Assembly (NCBI GenBank): GCA_015057315.1
Contig: SVER01000011.1
Span: 27,009-91,008 of the forward strand
DNA length: 64,000 nucleotides
Direction: 5' to 3'
From: Pseudobutyrivibrio ruminis
GTDB taxonomy: Bacteria; Bacillota; Clostridia; Lachnospirales; Lachnospiraceae
Part shown: positions 1-10,174 of the stretch, piece by piece
How positions within the stretch are numbered: position 1 is the first letter of the stretch
Layout of the letters: each line of letters opens with the position of its first letter
Program-made: the position numbers and the translations under genes
Notes under the pieces: model-generated
The model's database searches: none
Seen by the model: the letters and a program-made list of their open reading frames with translations, nothing else
What the model was told of the DNA's origin: nothing

Positions 1-1608
1 AACGCCTCGACCAGAAATATCTGTAATCTGCTTTGCCATAGAGAAGGATGGCATAAACAGGAAGTCGATGATTTCCTTCTGAGTAAGATTTTCTGCTTCT
101 TCAGGAGTTACAAGGCCTCTCTCCACAGCCTTGTCACGAACCTTGTCAGTATTGATACCGCCACCATCATCACCTACTTCGATGATAACGTTGTTGCCCT
201 CCTGGAAAGCGTTAAGGAAAATTGTACCCTTCTCAGGCTTTCCTGCAGCTTTTCTGTCTTCAGGAGATTCAATACCATGATCAGCTGAATTTCTAAGCAA
301 ATGCTGAAGTGGGTCACCAAGCTGATCTACTACAGTTCTATCAAGCTCTGTATCCTCACCAGTCATTACAAGTTCCATTGGCTTATTAAGCTTTCTATCA
401 AGGTCTCGAATCATACGTGGGAACTTGGCAACTACTGATTCAATAGGAACCATTCGAACCTTCATAACTGATTCATGAAGATTTGTGGTAATACGCTCAA
501 GGTATTCAATATTCTCATGTAAGGTCTGTCCATCAATCTCACCAGAGCTGTTAGACTGTGATGCCAATGAGTTCTTTGCAATAATAAGCTCGGAAACCTG
601 ATTCATAAGTGCATCAAGCTTTTCAATATCAACACGGATTGTACGTGATGTAACTGGCTTATTAGCAGGCTGGTTCTTTCCACCAGCAGATTTTGCAGTA
701 GATGCTGCTGGCTTTGCAGCTGGCGCTGGGGCTGGAGCTGCAGGAGCTGCTGCCTCTGGTGCAGGGGCTGGCTCTGGAGCTGCTTCCTCCTCTTTTTTCT
801 CGTACATTTCTGGAGTAACCTTGTCTGCTTCAACTGATTCTATCTCGGAAACAGCCTTTACTGCCTCCAGTATAGGATCTAGTTCTGATTCAGTTGAAAG
901 AATAAATGAAAAATCAAATTCGAACTTCTCATCTTCGATATCAGATGAGCTTGGATCAAAGGCCATAATCTGACCAAAGTCCTCTACAGCCTTAAATACA
1001 AGGAAAGCTCTTGCTGCCTTAAGCAAGCATTCCTTGTTAATATGAATTGTAAAACCATAAAGCTGTTTCTCGCCCTTAAGCTTTTCTATAAGCTCAGGTT
1101 CAAGCTTCATCTTCTTGTAAAGAGGACCATCTGCTCCATCATCAGCTGCAGCACCGCCTGATTCTCCATCGGCGCCTGATGCAGCCTCTGCAGGTGCCGA
1201 ATCAGCAGGAGCCTCGCCCCCTTCTGCCTGAGCAAGATAATCGTTAAGAAGTTTAATTAAGGCTTCGTTTTCTTCCTCACCCTCATTAGAAGTAGCTTTA
1301 ACTGTATCAAGGTAGCCCTCGATAGCATCAAGACACTTAAATAGAATATCAATAAGGTTAGAATTAACCTTGACATTATCATTTCTTACTTCCTGGAAAA
1401 CGTTTTCCATGTCGTGTGTAAGATGCTGCATTCGTTTGAATCCCATAGTACCAGCCATACCCTTTAAAGAGTGGGCTGCACGGAAGATTTCATTTACAAC
1501 ATCCTTATTTTCAGGCTCTTTCTCAAGTTCCATAATGTTGTCGGAAAGGCTCTGAATATGACCGCTTGTCTCGTCGATAAAGATATCCAAATATTGACTT
1601 ACATCCAT
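1..1608 (-). CDS. cheA: Chemotaxis histidine kinase CheA (partial, C-terminus outside window)
   Basis: Sensor kinase that phosphorylates CheY and CheB in response to chemoreceptors. I translated the open frame from ATG 1608 to the window edge: 536 residues with no stop. An HPt domain comes first, with phospho-acceptor His46 in FRAAHSLKG. Next are an acidic/Ala-Pro-rich linker, a P2-like CheY/CheB-binding region, the dimerisation helices, and an ATPase domain with N box LLRNSADHGIE and G1 box VGDDGGGIN. The rest of the ATPase and the CheW-like P5 domain are missing because the window ends. GAGG lies 8 bases before the ATG, and the cheB stop is 4 bases upstream, so the two are translated from one message. 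Confidence 0.96.
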   Translation of the reverse strand, partial: MDVSQYLDIFIDETSGHIQSLSDNIMELEKEPENKDVVNEIFRAAHSLKGMAGTMGFKRMQHLTHDMENVFQEVRNDNVKVNSNLIDILFKCLDAIEGYLDTVKATSNEGEEENEALIKLLNDYLAQAEGGEAPADSAPAEAASGADGESGGAAADDGADGPLYKKMKLEPELIEKLKGEKQLYGFTIHINKECLLKAARAFLVFKAVEDFGQIMAFDPSSSDIEDEKFEFDFSFILSTESELDPILEAVKAVSEIESVEADKVTPEMYEKKEEEAAPEPAPAPEAAAPAAPAPAPAAKPAASTAKSAGGKNQPANKPVTSRTIRVDIEKLDALMNQVSELIIAKNSLASQSNSSGEIDGQTLHENIEYLERITTNLHESVMKVRMVPIESVVAKFPRMIRDLDRKLNKPMELVMTGEDTELDRTVVDQLGDPLQHLLRNSADHGIESPEDRKAAGKPEKGTIFLNAFQEGNNVIIEVGDDGGGINTDKVRDKAVERGLVTPEEAENLTQKEIIDFLFMPSFSMAKQITDISGRGV

Positions 1609-1612
1609 CCTA

Positions 1613-2857
1613 CTAACCTCCAAGTTTCTTTACTATTGAATTAGCTACTGATTTAAGTGGAGCTACCTCATTTGATAACCCACCTTGTTCCACCGCTTTA
1701 GGCATACCATAAACTACGCATGTAGATGCCTCTTGCGAAATAACGTAAGTCTTTTTGTATTGATTTAAATACCTGATTCCTTCTGAACCATCTGCCCCCA
1801 TACCTGTAAGTACTACACAAATTATTTCATCAAAGCTTGATTTGGCCAAAGACTGATACATTACATCAGCACAAGGCTTCAAGCTATTTACAGGTGGACC
1901 GTCATCAAGCTGACAATAAGCAGCACGACTTGCGTCTTCGCAGATTTTCATGTGCTTACCACCTGGTGTAATATACACTACTCCAGGTTTAAAATACTCT
2001 CCATCTTCGGCTTCTTTAACGCTAATGCTGGATATCTGATTTAATCTAGCAGCAAGTGATGCAGTGAAGCCTTCTGGCATGTGTTGTACCAGAACAAGAG
2101 GTACTGACAGATTAGCAGGAAGCATAGGCACAAATGTATGAAGCGCCTGTGGACCTCCTGTGGAACAGGCAAGGGCAATAAACTTTTTGGTTCTAACCCC
2201 TGTGCCAGAAGGTGTTGTAGCCTTGCTACCTGAGCTTTGAATTGAGCTTTGGGTAGAAGTAGATACTGTACCAGACATTCTTGATACTACTGATTCCTTG
2301 TTGCTTTCAGTATTAGTATGCGCATTACCAATACCCTGCTTCGCCTCAGCAAGTCTGGTTCTTACACCTGCCATCCTTTCAGCTGTCTTTCTGTGGGAAT
2401 CCTCAATAGACCTAGTGTTATCAGAGGTTCCGCCTCTTTGAACGACTGGTTTGAAAGCCCTTGATTTGGTAACGTTGTGGAGAGCTTCAAGTAACTGCTT
2501 TCCAAAGATTTCTCTAGTTTCACCACTAGAACGGATAGGCTTAACTACGAAATCAAGTGCACCATATTCCATTGCCTTCATTGTACTGTCAGCATCTTCC
2601 TTTAAGGATGAACTAATTAGGACAGCATTAATATCTTGATTTTCCTTGTTAAGCTTTTCAAGAAGCTCAAGTCCTGTTAGTTTAGGAAGCACCATGTCAA
2701 GTACAACCAAATCGTATGGAGTCTTCTTTATTTTGTTGTAAGCGTCTTCGCCGTCTGCACTGACGTCAATTACACGAAAATCACTATCTGCGTTGATAAT
2801 ATCACAAATAATCCTTCTCATGAGTGCAGAGTCATCAACAACTAAAATCTTATACAT
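1613..2857 (-). CDS. cheB: Chemotaxis protein-glutamate methylesterase CheB
   Basis: Removes methyl groups from (and may deamidate) receptor glutamates, giving adaptation after phosphorylation by CheA. A receiver domain (residues 1-120) carries Asp8/Asp9 and phospho-acceptor Asp54. A long Ser/Thr-rich linker (about 130-225) precedes the methylesterase domain, whose catalytic triad is visible as Ser232 (ACSTGG), His259 (VQHMPEGF) and Asp356 (TGMGADG). At 414 residues it is longer than the usual ~350, owing to the linker. It lies between the PilZ gene and cheA with a gap of 3-4 bases on each side. Confidence 0.97.
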   Translation of the reverse strand: MYKILVVDDSALMRRIICDIINADSDFRVIDVSADGEDAYNKIKKTPYDLVVLDMVLPKLTGLELLEKLNKENQDINAVLISSSLKEDADSTMKAMEYGALDFVVKPIRSSGETREIFGKQLLEALHNVTKSRAFKPVVQRGGTSDNTRSIEDSHRKTAERMAGVRTRLAEAKQGIGNAHTNTESNKESVVSRMSGTVSTSTQSSIQSSGSKATTPSGTGVRTKKFIALACSTGGPQALHTFVPMLPANLSVPLVLVQHMPEGFTASLAARLNQISSISVKEAEDGEYFKPGVVYITPGGKHMKICEDASRAAYCQLDDGPPVNSLKPCADVMYQSLAKSSFDEIICVVLTGMGADGSEGIRYLNQYKKTYVISQEASTCVVYGMPKAVEQGGLSNEVAPLKSVANSIVKKLGG

Positions 2858-2860
2858 TCC

Positions 2861-3604
2861 CTACCCCTGATCTTTTTTTCTTAAACGTCGGTCCTCATCA
2901 AAAATGTACTTAATTATGGTCTCTCTATCTTCCGGTTCTTTAAAAAGGAATTCTATACGATGTTCATATACACCCAAATTTTCTTTGTGCTCTGTCTTTA
3001 CACGTCTTGCAATAACATTTATTGTCTCGTCCATATCCTTTGATTTTAGTTTAAAGGATACATACATATATCTTTCTGTTAATATATCAGTCTTGGCACT
3101 GAATTTTGCTCCACCGCCACTAATGTCCAAAATATTGCCTGTTACTGGTGGGCCGTAGGTATTTCCATATTTTTCCAAATCATCCTCAACTAAGGCCATA
3201 TTAGGCAGGATTGCCACATCCTTAGGAATAGGTAAAACCTTTACTGGTATAAGACACTGAAATCTAAAGTAATCTCTTCTTTGAACCTTTTTCAGCTTGC
3301 TGTCAGGTACAAACACATACACAGGAAAATTCTCTAAACGCCCTCTTTTTGTTATTTCCCCTGAAAGCTGAAACATACCCTGTTTTGTATTAAAAACTGC
3401 GTTAAAAGGAACATTCATCGGAATTGTTACCGTATGTCCTTTTCTGGTTGGAATATGAAATATAATCTCCTCTTTTTTAGTTACGCCAAAAACACTGGAG
3501 ATATAAATACTTCTATCCTCATCTATGTTGCTTTCCACGTCAGAATTTGTGCTGGCAAAAGAAAACTCTATAGGTGTGCCAGGCCTCAGTTCTAATATTT
3601 CCAT
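2861..3604 (-). CDS. PilZ-domain flagellar brake protein (YcgR/FlgZ type)
   Basis: Probable c-di-GMP receptor that slows or stops the flagellar motor. The N-terminal ~100 residues look like the YcgR N-domain. The PilZ domain starts at RRDYFR (about residue 108), which fits the RxxxR ligand motif, and continues with DISGGG (about 160), fitting D/NxSxxG; both are known c-di-GMP contacts in this family. At 247 residues it has normal YcgR length. It sits between flhG and cheB with gaps of 3 bases, so expression is tied to the motor genes. Ligand binding is inferred from the motifs. Confidence 0.9.
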   Translation of the reverse strand: MEILELRPGTPIEFSFASTNSDVESNIDEDRSIYISSVFGVTKKEEIIFHIPTRKGHTVTIPMNVPFNAVFNTKQGMFQLSGEITKRGRLENFPVYVFVPDSKLKKVQRRDYFRFQCLIPVKVLPIPKDVAILPNMALVEDDLEKYGNTYGPPVTGNILDISGGGAKFSAKTDILTERYMYVSFKLKSKDMDETINVIARRVKTEHKENLGVYEHRIEFLFKEPEDRETIIKYIFDEDRRLRKKDQG

Positions 3605-3607
3605 AAG

Positions 3608-4483
3608 CTATGCCCTATCCTTAAGTAATGCATTGAATATATGTGATACACCCCATCTAAAGTGAGTGTTCTCATCCTTTTTAAGTAACTTTGAAGCCAC
3701 TGATTCAAAGCACTTTGTAGCCTTAGATGTAGGATATTCCAAGGATACTACCTTTTGATTTCTTACAGCCTTTTCAAGCTGGCTGTCATAGGCCACATAT
3801 CCTAAATAATCTAAGCTGCCACCTAAAAACTTTTGTACAACAGAATTCATTTTTTCGTATACGGCTCTTCCCTCTGCCTCACTTGTAACCTTGTTAGCTA
3901 CTAAATGCACATTAGTTCCGTCTTTGGAATACTTAGGACTTTTGTACATTGCTTTCATAAGGGAATAAGAATCCGTAAGGGAACTTGGCTCTGGTGTTGA
4001 TACCAAAATCACCTCAGGAGAAGCTAAAACGAACTCTAATACCTGATCTGAAACTCCCGCACCTGTATCTATTATAAGAATATCACATAAATCATTTAAA
4101 AGTGATAGGTTGTGGACTAAAAACGCAATTTGTTCACGATTTAGGTTGTTTAATCCAACTACGCCTGAGCCTCCAGATATAAAACCTATTCCCATAGGTC
4201 CTGTTGTTATAATATCTCTGATGCTCATTCCCTTAAAAATCACATCAGAAAGATTGTATTTAGGTAAAGTACCAAACATTACCTCTACATTGGCAAGGCC
4301 AAAATCCCCGTCCAAAATAATTACCTTTTTATCAAGTCGAGTGAACCAAACTGCCAGATTAACTGCCATATTGGATTTACCAACTCCACCCTTGCCAGAT
4401 GTTATGGTAATTACCTTTGTCTTTTCAACGGTTCTGATATTTGAAGCCTTGATGACGTTACGTAGGTTCTGTGCTTGATCCAT
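3608..4483 (-). CDS. flhG: MinD-like ATPase FlhG (FleN/YlxH)
   Basis: ParA/MinD-family ATPase that sets flagellar number and position together with FlhF. The deviant Walker A motif GKGGVGKS is at residues 30-37, and LDGDFGLANVEV follows as the A' Asp motif. LIIDTGAGV fits Walker B. At 291 residues it has typical length. It begins directly after the flhF stop. The C-terminal part (KLLKKDENTHFRWGVSHIF) is a family-specific tail whose helix may bind membrane or switch proteins; that last point is inference. Confidence 0.95.
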   Translation of the reverse strand: MDQAQNLRNVIKASNIRTVEKTKVITITSGKGGVGKSNMAVNLAVWFTRLDKKVIILDGDFGLANVEVMFGTLPKYNLSDVIFKGMSIRDIITTGPMGIGFISGGSGVVGLNNLNREQIAFLVHNLSLLNDLCDILIIDTGAGVSDQVLEFVLASPEVILVSTPEPSSLTDSYSLMKAMYKSPKYSKDGTNVHLVANKVTSEAEGRAVYEKMNSVVQKFLGGSLDYLGYVAYDSQLEKAVRNQKVVSLEYPTSKATKCFESVASKLLKKDENTHFRWGVSHIFNALLKDRA

Positions 4484-5875
4484 TTAGTTTCCTCCCAATA
4501 ATAGCTTTACCAGCTTTTGGGCGTTTACAATCTCAATGTCATCTGGCACATTTTGTCCAACTGTAATATATGAAAGAGGCGCCTTTGTATAAACCTTCAT
4601 GTTAAAAATATTTCCAAGGCACTTAGTTTCATCAAGTTTTGTAAAAATAAGGTTAAACTTTGCAAATTCCATATAAGAATCTGCAATATCAATTAAATCC
4701 TTCTGCTTTGTGGTGGCTGACAAAACAAGATAAACTTCGCTGTCATAATAATCTCCTAAAGCAGAAATCAGTTTTTTAGTGTCCTGCCTTTGTTCCTCAT
4801 TCTTATGAGAAAAGCCTATGGTATCAACTAAAATAACATCTAAATCATCGTTTTCTCTTACCTGCTTTTTAACAGTATCTAAAAGCTCCTCTGGAGAATA
4901 GATTACATTAAGAGGTACACCTAGAATATTTGCATAGGTCTGCAGCTGATTAGCTGCTGCCATTCTGTAGGTGTCAGCAGTGATAAGACCGACCTTTTTA
5001 CCTTCCTCAACCTTGAATTTGGAAGCGATTTTAGCAATAGTTGTAGTCTTTCCAACCCCAGTAGGTCCAATGAAAAACACAACCTTTGGTCTTCTTTCCC
5101 CTGGAACAATCCTTGTAGGTGTTCCAAGCTTAAGTACCATCTTTTGATATACATTAGACAAAAGATTATCTAAAGAATGGCTGGTACGTAAGACCTTATC
5201 CATATCCTCTAGAACCTGATTTATATATTTTTCCTGCACCTCATTTTCAAGAAGCACATTGTAAAGCATCTTTACAAATACATGATTATCACCATCAATA
5301 GATGGCTTATTGTTTTCTAATTCCTTAATTTGAATATCGTCATCTTCTGTTTTATTTATTACTTTTGCAGGCTGTTTTTCACTTACCACAGCTTTAGCAT
5401 AAGCAGGCTTAGAATATGTAGGCTCAAAAAGCTTTGCATGCTTAGCGTTATCAGCCAAAGGTTCAAAATTATCTTCTTTGTTATTCGTAGCTTTAGGTAA
5501 TTCATCTATAGCTGATTTTACCTCAGAAGCAGTATCTATATTTGCATCTTTTACTACAGGCTCAGCAGGTGCCTGCTTTTCTAACACCTGATTAACAGCA
5601 GAAAATGCATCCTTTAATATAATTGCATCATCTGCAACAGCCTCAAATGAGCCAGCCTTTGCTTCAGAAGGCACAGCGAATGCTTTGGCACCGCCTGACA
5701 AGCCATCATCTTCAACAGCTGCTGTTACTTCATAGGTACTGTGTTTGAATAACCCGCCGATTCCCTTAGGCTTTACAACCTTCACATTCATTATGACGGC
5801 TGCGCCACCAAGCTCCTTTCGTACCTTCTCCATTGCTTCTTCTTCAGTTTTTCCTGTGTACTTATTAATTGTCAT
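4484..5875 (-). CDS. flhF: SRP-family GTPase FlhF
   Basis: Third SRP-type GTPase after Ffh and FtsY. It directs flagellar placement and early assembly. An N-terminal basic domain contains KYTGKTEEEAMEKVRKELG. A low-complexity Ala/Lys/Glu linker runs to about residue 190. The NG domain then shows P-loop GPTGVGKTTT (about residue 270), DTIGFSHKN as the G3 region and TKLDE as G4. The 463-residue length is long because of the linker. It is flanked by flhA 5 bases upstream and flhG immediately downstream. Confidence 0.96.
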   Translation of the reverse strand: MTINKYTGKTEEEAMEKVRKELGGAAVIMNVKVVKPKGIGGLFKHSTYEVTAAVEDDGLSGGAKAFAVPSEAKAGSFEAVADDAIILKDAFSAVNQVLEKQAPAEPVVKDANIDTASEVKSAIDELPKATNNKEDNFEPLADNAKHAKLFEPTYSKPAYAKAVVSEKQPAKVINKTEDDDIQIKELENNKPSIDGDNHVFVKMLYNVLLENEVQEKYINQVLEDMDKVLRTSHSLDNLLSNVYQKMVLKLGTPTRIVPGERRPKVVFFIGPTGVGKTTTIAKIASKFKVEEGKKVGLITADTYRMAAANQLQTYANILGVPLNVIYSPEELLDTVKKQVRENDDLDVILVDTIGFSHKNEEQRQDTKKLISALGDYYDSEVYLVLSATTKQKDLIDIADSYMEFAKFNLIFTKLDETKCLGNIFNMKVYTKAPLSYITVGQNVPDDIEIVNAQKLVKLLLGGN

Positions 5876-5880
5876 TTACT

Positions 5881-7932
5881 CTACCCCGTTACCATACCTA
5901 CTGATGAAAGCTCTACATTAGAATCAATTTCATTGTAAGATACAACAATCAAGTCCTTCACATAATCCTGTGTAAGACTCTTAAAATACATTCTCACTAT
6001 TGGAGATGTAACAACAATAGGTGTTTTTCCCATCTCCTCAAGCTTTTTAATCTGCTCCTCTAATGATGCTATAATGGCTTTTATTCGTTCAGGATCAAGT
6101 GTCAAATACGCCCCTTGCTCCGTCTGCTTTATTGAAGCCATTATATCCTGCTCAACCTTAGGATCCACTGTAATTACCTGTGTCACCTCGTTAGGAGCAA
6201 AATATCTTCCTGATATAGCTCTCTTTAATCCCTGTCTTACATATTCTGTAAGTACATCTGTATCATGGGTTGTTGTAGCATGATCTGCCAGTACTTCAAA
6301 TATTGTAAGAAGGTCTCTGATAGAAACCCCTTCTGAAAGCAAGTTCTGTAATACCTTTTGTACATCTCCAAGTCCAAGTAGCTTTGGAACAAGCTCATCA
6401 ACAATAACAGGATTGCTTTCCTTAAGGTTATCAATAAGATTTTGAACATCCTGTCTGGTAAGAAGCTCTGCAATATGGCTTCTGATAACCTCCGTCAGAT
6501 GTGTTGCAATAATTGAAGGTGGATCTACAACAGTATATCCTAAAGATTCAGCTCTTTCTCTCTGGCTTTCCGTTATCCATAATGCAGGCAAATGGAAGGA
6601 TGGCTCAAAGGTAGGAATACCTGTAATTTCTTCTTCCACATAGCCAGGATTCATAGCCATGTAATGGTCAAATAGAATCTCGCCTTCTGTAACCTGAATT
6701 CCCTTAATCTTAATTATGTATTGATTAGGATTAAGCTGAATGTTATCGCGAAGTCTGATAATAGGAACTACTGTACCAAGCTCTAGTGCTATCTGCCTTC
6801 GAATCATAACAACTCTATCTAGCAAATCACCTCCTTGATTAGCATCAGCTAGAGGTATAATGCCGTATCCAAATTCAAGCTCAATTGGGTCAACCTGCAA
6901 GAGAGATACAACATTTTCCGGCTTTCTTATTTCTTCTGCTTCAGTTTCTTCTGCTGCTACCTCATGTTCAATTTCTTCTTCACCTAAGGTCTTAGACATT
7001 GAATAGCCAGTGATAATAAAGGCTGCACCAAATGCCACAAACAATACCACGTTCAAAGGTGTTGCTATACCAAGGAAAGCCATTGAACCACCAACTATAT
7101 AAAGAACCTTTGGAATACCAAATAATTGTCTTACAAGTGTTCCAGAAAAATCTGCCGCTTTTGATCCTTTTGTTACAAGAATACCAGTTGATAATGAAAT
7201 CAAAAGAGATGGTATCTGAGATACTAGTCCATCACCAATTGTTAAAATACCAAACTGTTGAATAGCTTCTGCAGCAGGAAGCCCCTGATTTATCATTCCG
7301 AGAGCTGTACCACCTGCAAGGTTGATTACTGTTATTATAAGACCTGCAGTAGCATCTCCTTTTACGTACTTTGTAGCACCATCCATAGCTCCGAAAAATG
7401 ATGATTCTTCCTGAATCTTATCTCTTCTTCGCTTTGCTTCGGCATCATCTATTGCTCCTGTATTAAGGTCTGCATCGATAGCCATCTGTTTTCCTGGCAT
7501 AGCATCCAGTGTAAATCTTGCTGTTACTTCAGCTACACGCTCAGAACCTTTGTTGATTACCATGAATTGAATAATAATCAGTACTATGAAAATAATGGCA
7601 CCGATTACCAGATTATTGCCTCCAACGAAACTACCGAAGGTTCTAACTACGTTTCCTGGATCTCCTGTAGATAGAATAAGTCTTGTAGAAGAAACGTTTA
7701 ATGAAATTCTAAAAATAGTTGAAAATAAAAGTAATGTAGGGAAGAAGGACATGTCCAAAACTTCCTGAACAAAAAGTGTGTTCATAAGAATAATGAGTGC
7801 TATAGAAATATTAAAAGCAATCATTATATCAAGTAAAAAATTAGGGATTGGGATAACAAAGAAGATTACGGCTGCAAGTAGATATGCTGCTACGCCGAAA
7901 TCAGTTTTCTTAACTGATGATGTTATATCCAT
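5881..7932 (-). CDS. flhA: Flagellar export gate protein FlhA
   Basis: Large membrane component of the flagellar type III export gate; couples proton flow to export and docks export chaperones. The N-terminal ~320 residues hold about eight hydrophobic segments. The cytoplasmic FHIPEP-family signature appears in RFTLDAMPGKQMAID (about residue 145). The C-terminal half is the soluble domain, with GYTVVDPPSIIATHL and a conserved SYNEI near the end. At 683 residues it has the usual length. The gap to flhB is 25 bases and to flhF 5. Confidence 0.97.
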   Translation of the reverse strand: MDITSSVKKTDFGVAAYLLAAVIFFVIPIPNFLLDIMIAFNISIALIILMNTLFVQEVLDMSFFPTLLLFSTIFRISLNVSSTRLILSTGDPGNVVRTFGSFVGGNNLVIGAIIFIVLIIIQFMVINKGSERVAEVTARFTLDAMPGKQMAIDADLNTGAIDDAEAKRRRDKIQEESSFFGAMDGATKYVKGDATAGLIITVINLAGGTALGMINQGLPAAEAIQQFGILTIGDGLVSQIPSLLISLSTGILVTKGSKAADFSGTLVRQLFGIPKVLYIVGGSMAFLGIATPLNVVLFVAFGAAFIITGYSMSKTLGEEEIEHEVAAEETEAEEIRKPENVVSLLQVDPIELEFGYGIIPLADANQGGDLLDRVVMIRRQIALELGTVVPIIRLRDNIQLNPNQYIIKIKGIQVTEGEILFDHYMAMNPGYVEEEITGIPTFEPSFHLPALWITESQRERAESLGYTVVDPPSIIATHLTEVIRSHIAELLTRQDVQNLIDNLKESNPVIVDELVPKLLGLGDVQKVLQNLLSEGVSIRDLLTIFEVLADHATTTHDTDVLTEYVRQGLKRAISGRYFAPNEVTQVITVDPKVEQDIMASIKQTEQGAYLTLDPERIKAIIASLEEQIKKLEEMGKTPIVVTSPIVRMYFKSLTQDYVKDLIVVSYNEIDSNVELSSVGMVTG

Positions 7933-7957
7933 ACTCTTCTCCCCCTTTCCTTAAAGA

Positions 7958-9091
7958 TTAGCCAACCTGCTGATCTCTGTTAGTGTAAACAACAGCAAGT
8001 ATTTCTGCCACCGCCTGATAAAGCTCTGGCGGAATTGTTTCATCTATTTCAACTGTGGCATATAATGCCCTTGCTAGAGGCTTGTTCTCAACTATTGGAA
8101 CATCACTTTCCTTAGCTAAATCTTTGATTTTTTTTGCAAGATAATCCTCTCCCTTTGCCACAACTCTTGGGGCTTCATCCTTAGTATTGTCATAAAGAAT
8201 TGCAACCGCAATATGAGTTGGGTTTGTGATGACTACGTCTGCCTGGGGAACATTTTTCATCATTCTCCGCTGAGAGCTTTCCATCATCCTTTGTCTTTGT
8301 TTACCTTTAATCTGAGGATCACCTTCAGTATTTTTGTATTCGTCTTTAACCTCTTGCTTAGTCATCTTCATATCATCTTTGAATTTCCATCTTTGATATG
8401 CGTAGTCAGCAAGACCAAGAAAAATGTAAACAACACTAATTTTTATACCGGTATCAACGATAATCTCAAATATTAAACTTAATGCAGCATTTAAAGCTAT
8501 ATCATAAAGCAAAAACAATGTCTTGGCCTGATCCTTAATACTGGTGTAGGCTATAAAGCAAACCAGTCCAATCTTTGCAATAGCAAAAATCAGGTTTACA
8601 ATTGACTGTTTTGAAAATATACGTTTAAAGCCACTAATTGGATTAAACTTTGACAGCTTAGGTTCAAGTGGCTTTAATGTTGGTTTCCAGCCAACCTGAA
8701 CAAGATTTGTAACAAAATCTGCAGCAAATCCGATTAACAAAAAGGGCATTAATATAATAAGTGTCTTTGCTAAAAGCGGTCTAAGAATTCCAATGAAAAC
8801 CTGAATTGTAAGGCCACCTTTCGTATTTTCGATATCAGGCATAAGGGTGTATATCCATCTAAAGATATCCGATATGCGAACACCTGCAAACCCAAAGAAA
8901 ATCCTAAGCGCCAAGAAGAACCCCAAAAGAGATACACCATTAACTATCTCTTTACTTTTTGCAACCTTACCTTCTTTTCTGGCATCAGAAAGCTTTTTAC
9001 TGGTAGGTTCCTCTGTTTTTTCGCCCCCTTCACCGTCAGGAGCAAAAAATTGTAGATTATATGGAATTAGCAAATAATTCTTTTCATACAT
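7958..9091 (-). CDS. flhB: Flagellar export switch protein FlhB
   Basis: Controls the switch of export substrate from rod/hook to filament. It opens with a soluble leader containing GEKTEEPTSKKL, as FlhB does, then four transmembrane segments, then a cytoplasmic domain with the autocleavage motif NPTH (residues 290-293) in VVITNPTHIAVAI. The ATG at 9091 overlaps the fliR stop by one base (TGATG) and has AGGGG 8 bases upstream. A TTG one codon earlier (9094) could also start, but the ATG is preferred. Length is 377 residues. Confidence 0.96.
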   Translation of the reverse strand: MYEKNYLLIPYNLQFFAPDGEGGEKTEEPTSKKLSDARKEGKVAKSKEIVNGVSLLGFFLALRIFFGFAGVRISDIFRWIYTLMPDIENTKGGLTIQVFIGILRPLLAKTLIILMPFLLIGFAADFVTNLVQVGWKPTLKPLEPKLSKFNPISGFKRIFSKQSIVNLIFAIAKIGLVCFIAYTSIKDQAKTLFLLYDIALNAALSLIFEIIVDTGIKISVVYIFLGLADYAYQRWKFKDDMKMTKQEVKDEYKNTEGDPQIKGKQRQRMMESSQRRMMKNVPQADVVITNPTHIAVAILYDNTKDEAPRVVAKGEDYLAKKIKDLAKESDVPIVENKPLARALYATVEIDETIPPELYQAVAEILAVVYTNRDQQVG

Positions 9092-9870
9092 CAATACAAC
9101 CCCTGCAAATAAAGCGACATCATCTTCTTCATTTCTTTAAAAATAAATGTAGCAATGTCTGGTAGTAAAAATACCGTTAGAAACAGCACTGTAAATCCAA
9201 CAATTATTTTAAGCTGGGCACCAACTGAAAACATGTGAATCTGAGGTGCCACCTTAACCATAATTCCAAGTATGGCATTAAGTACCATAATTACCGCAAA
9301 TACTGGAAGAACAATTCTAAATCCAATAATAAAAATATCAGTGATAAAGGTAATGGTACTTGTTAGCAATGAATCCCATTTAAATATGGTTCCTCCAATG
9401 GGAATGAGTGTGTATGCATCAACGAAAGTCTTGAATATATATCGATGCATTCCCGATAAAATCAACAAAATCATAATGAAATTGTTGTAAAGTGTTCCTG
9501 TTGCAGAATTTTCAGTCTGTAAAGACGGGTCATACTCCTGTGCCATAGATAGACCAATATTCATGTCTATCATATTTCCAGAAAGTAGAATAATAAAATT
9601 GCAACAGAATGTGGCAAAGCCTATTATTAATCCTGTAATAGCCTCCTTAACAACTAAAAAAGCATATCCAACAACCGTAGAGTAATTAAGAGCGCTAAAA
9701 TCCACAACAAAATACAAAAGTAAAGCAACTAAAGCAGAAAAGCCTATTTTAAGTCTAGCTGGTGTATTTCTTGTGTTAAAAAATGGCGCCACTACTACAA
9801 ACATGGATATGCGGGTAAGGAGTAACAAGTAATATTCAAAATTTTGTAATGTAAAATGAATACTAAACAT
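9091..9870 (-). CDS. fliR: Flagellar export protein FliR
   Basis: Polytopic membrane component of the export gate core (FliP5-Q4-R1). At 259 residues it is normal size and mostly hydrophobic, with about six membrane segments. The family region KIGFSALVALLLYF and the conserved LSMAQEYDP are present. It overlaps flhB by one base and follows fliQ by 5 bases, consistent with stoichiometric co-expression. Confidence 0.95.
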   Translation of the reverse strand: MFSIHFTLQNFEYYLLLLTRISMFVVVAPFFNTRNTPARLKIGFSALVALLLYFVVDFSALNYSTVVGYAFLVVKEAITGLIIGFATFCCNFIILLSGNMIDMNIGLSMAQEYDPSLQTENSATGTLYNNFIMILLILSGMHRYIFKTFVDAYTLIPIGGTIFKWDSLLTSTITFITDIFIIGFRIVLPVFAVIMVLNAILGIMVKVAPQIHMFSVGAQLKIIVGFTVLFLTVFLLPDIATFIFKEMKKMMSLYLQGLY

Positions 9871-9875
9871 CTATT

Positions 9876-10145
9876 CTAGCCCAGGTATATGGAAAAGTTT
9901 GCCCAAAGGTCTGTAATATAATTAACAAGCACTGTGAGCATCCATGGACCGAAAAACATAAGTGCTGCAAATACCCCTACAATCTTAGGTATAAATGTAA
10001 GGGTTTGCTCCTGAATAGATGTGACTGTCTGAAAAATACTGATAACAAGACCTATCACAAGTGAAACTAGCAAAAGTGGTAATGATGTAATCAAAAGAAT
10101 GTAGATACTATTTCTAATGATATCTAATACCTGTCCTTCAGTCAT
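9876..10145 (-). CDS. fliQ: Flagellar export protein FliQ
   Basis: Small two-helix membrane subunit of the export gate. At 89 residues it has the standard length. The conserved segment VISIFQTVTSIQEQTLTFIP is recognisable between the two hydrophobic hairpins. It lies between fliP and fliR in canonical order. Confidence 0.96.
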   Translation of the reverse strand: MTEGQVLDIIRNSIYILLITSLPLLLVSLVIGLVISIFQTVTSIQEQTLTFIPKIVGVFAALMFFGPWMLTVLVNYITDLWANFSIYLG

Positions 10146-10174
10146 AACCTATCCTCTCCTAAAATTTTCTATTA

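Noticed and set aside
7032..7265. Plus-strand open frame inside flhA
   Set aside because: No ribosome site and composition of an antisense frame; flhA is intact across it.
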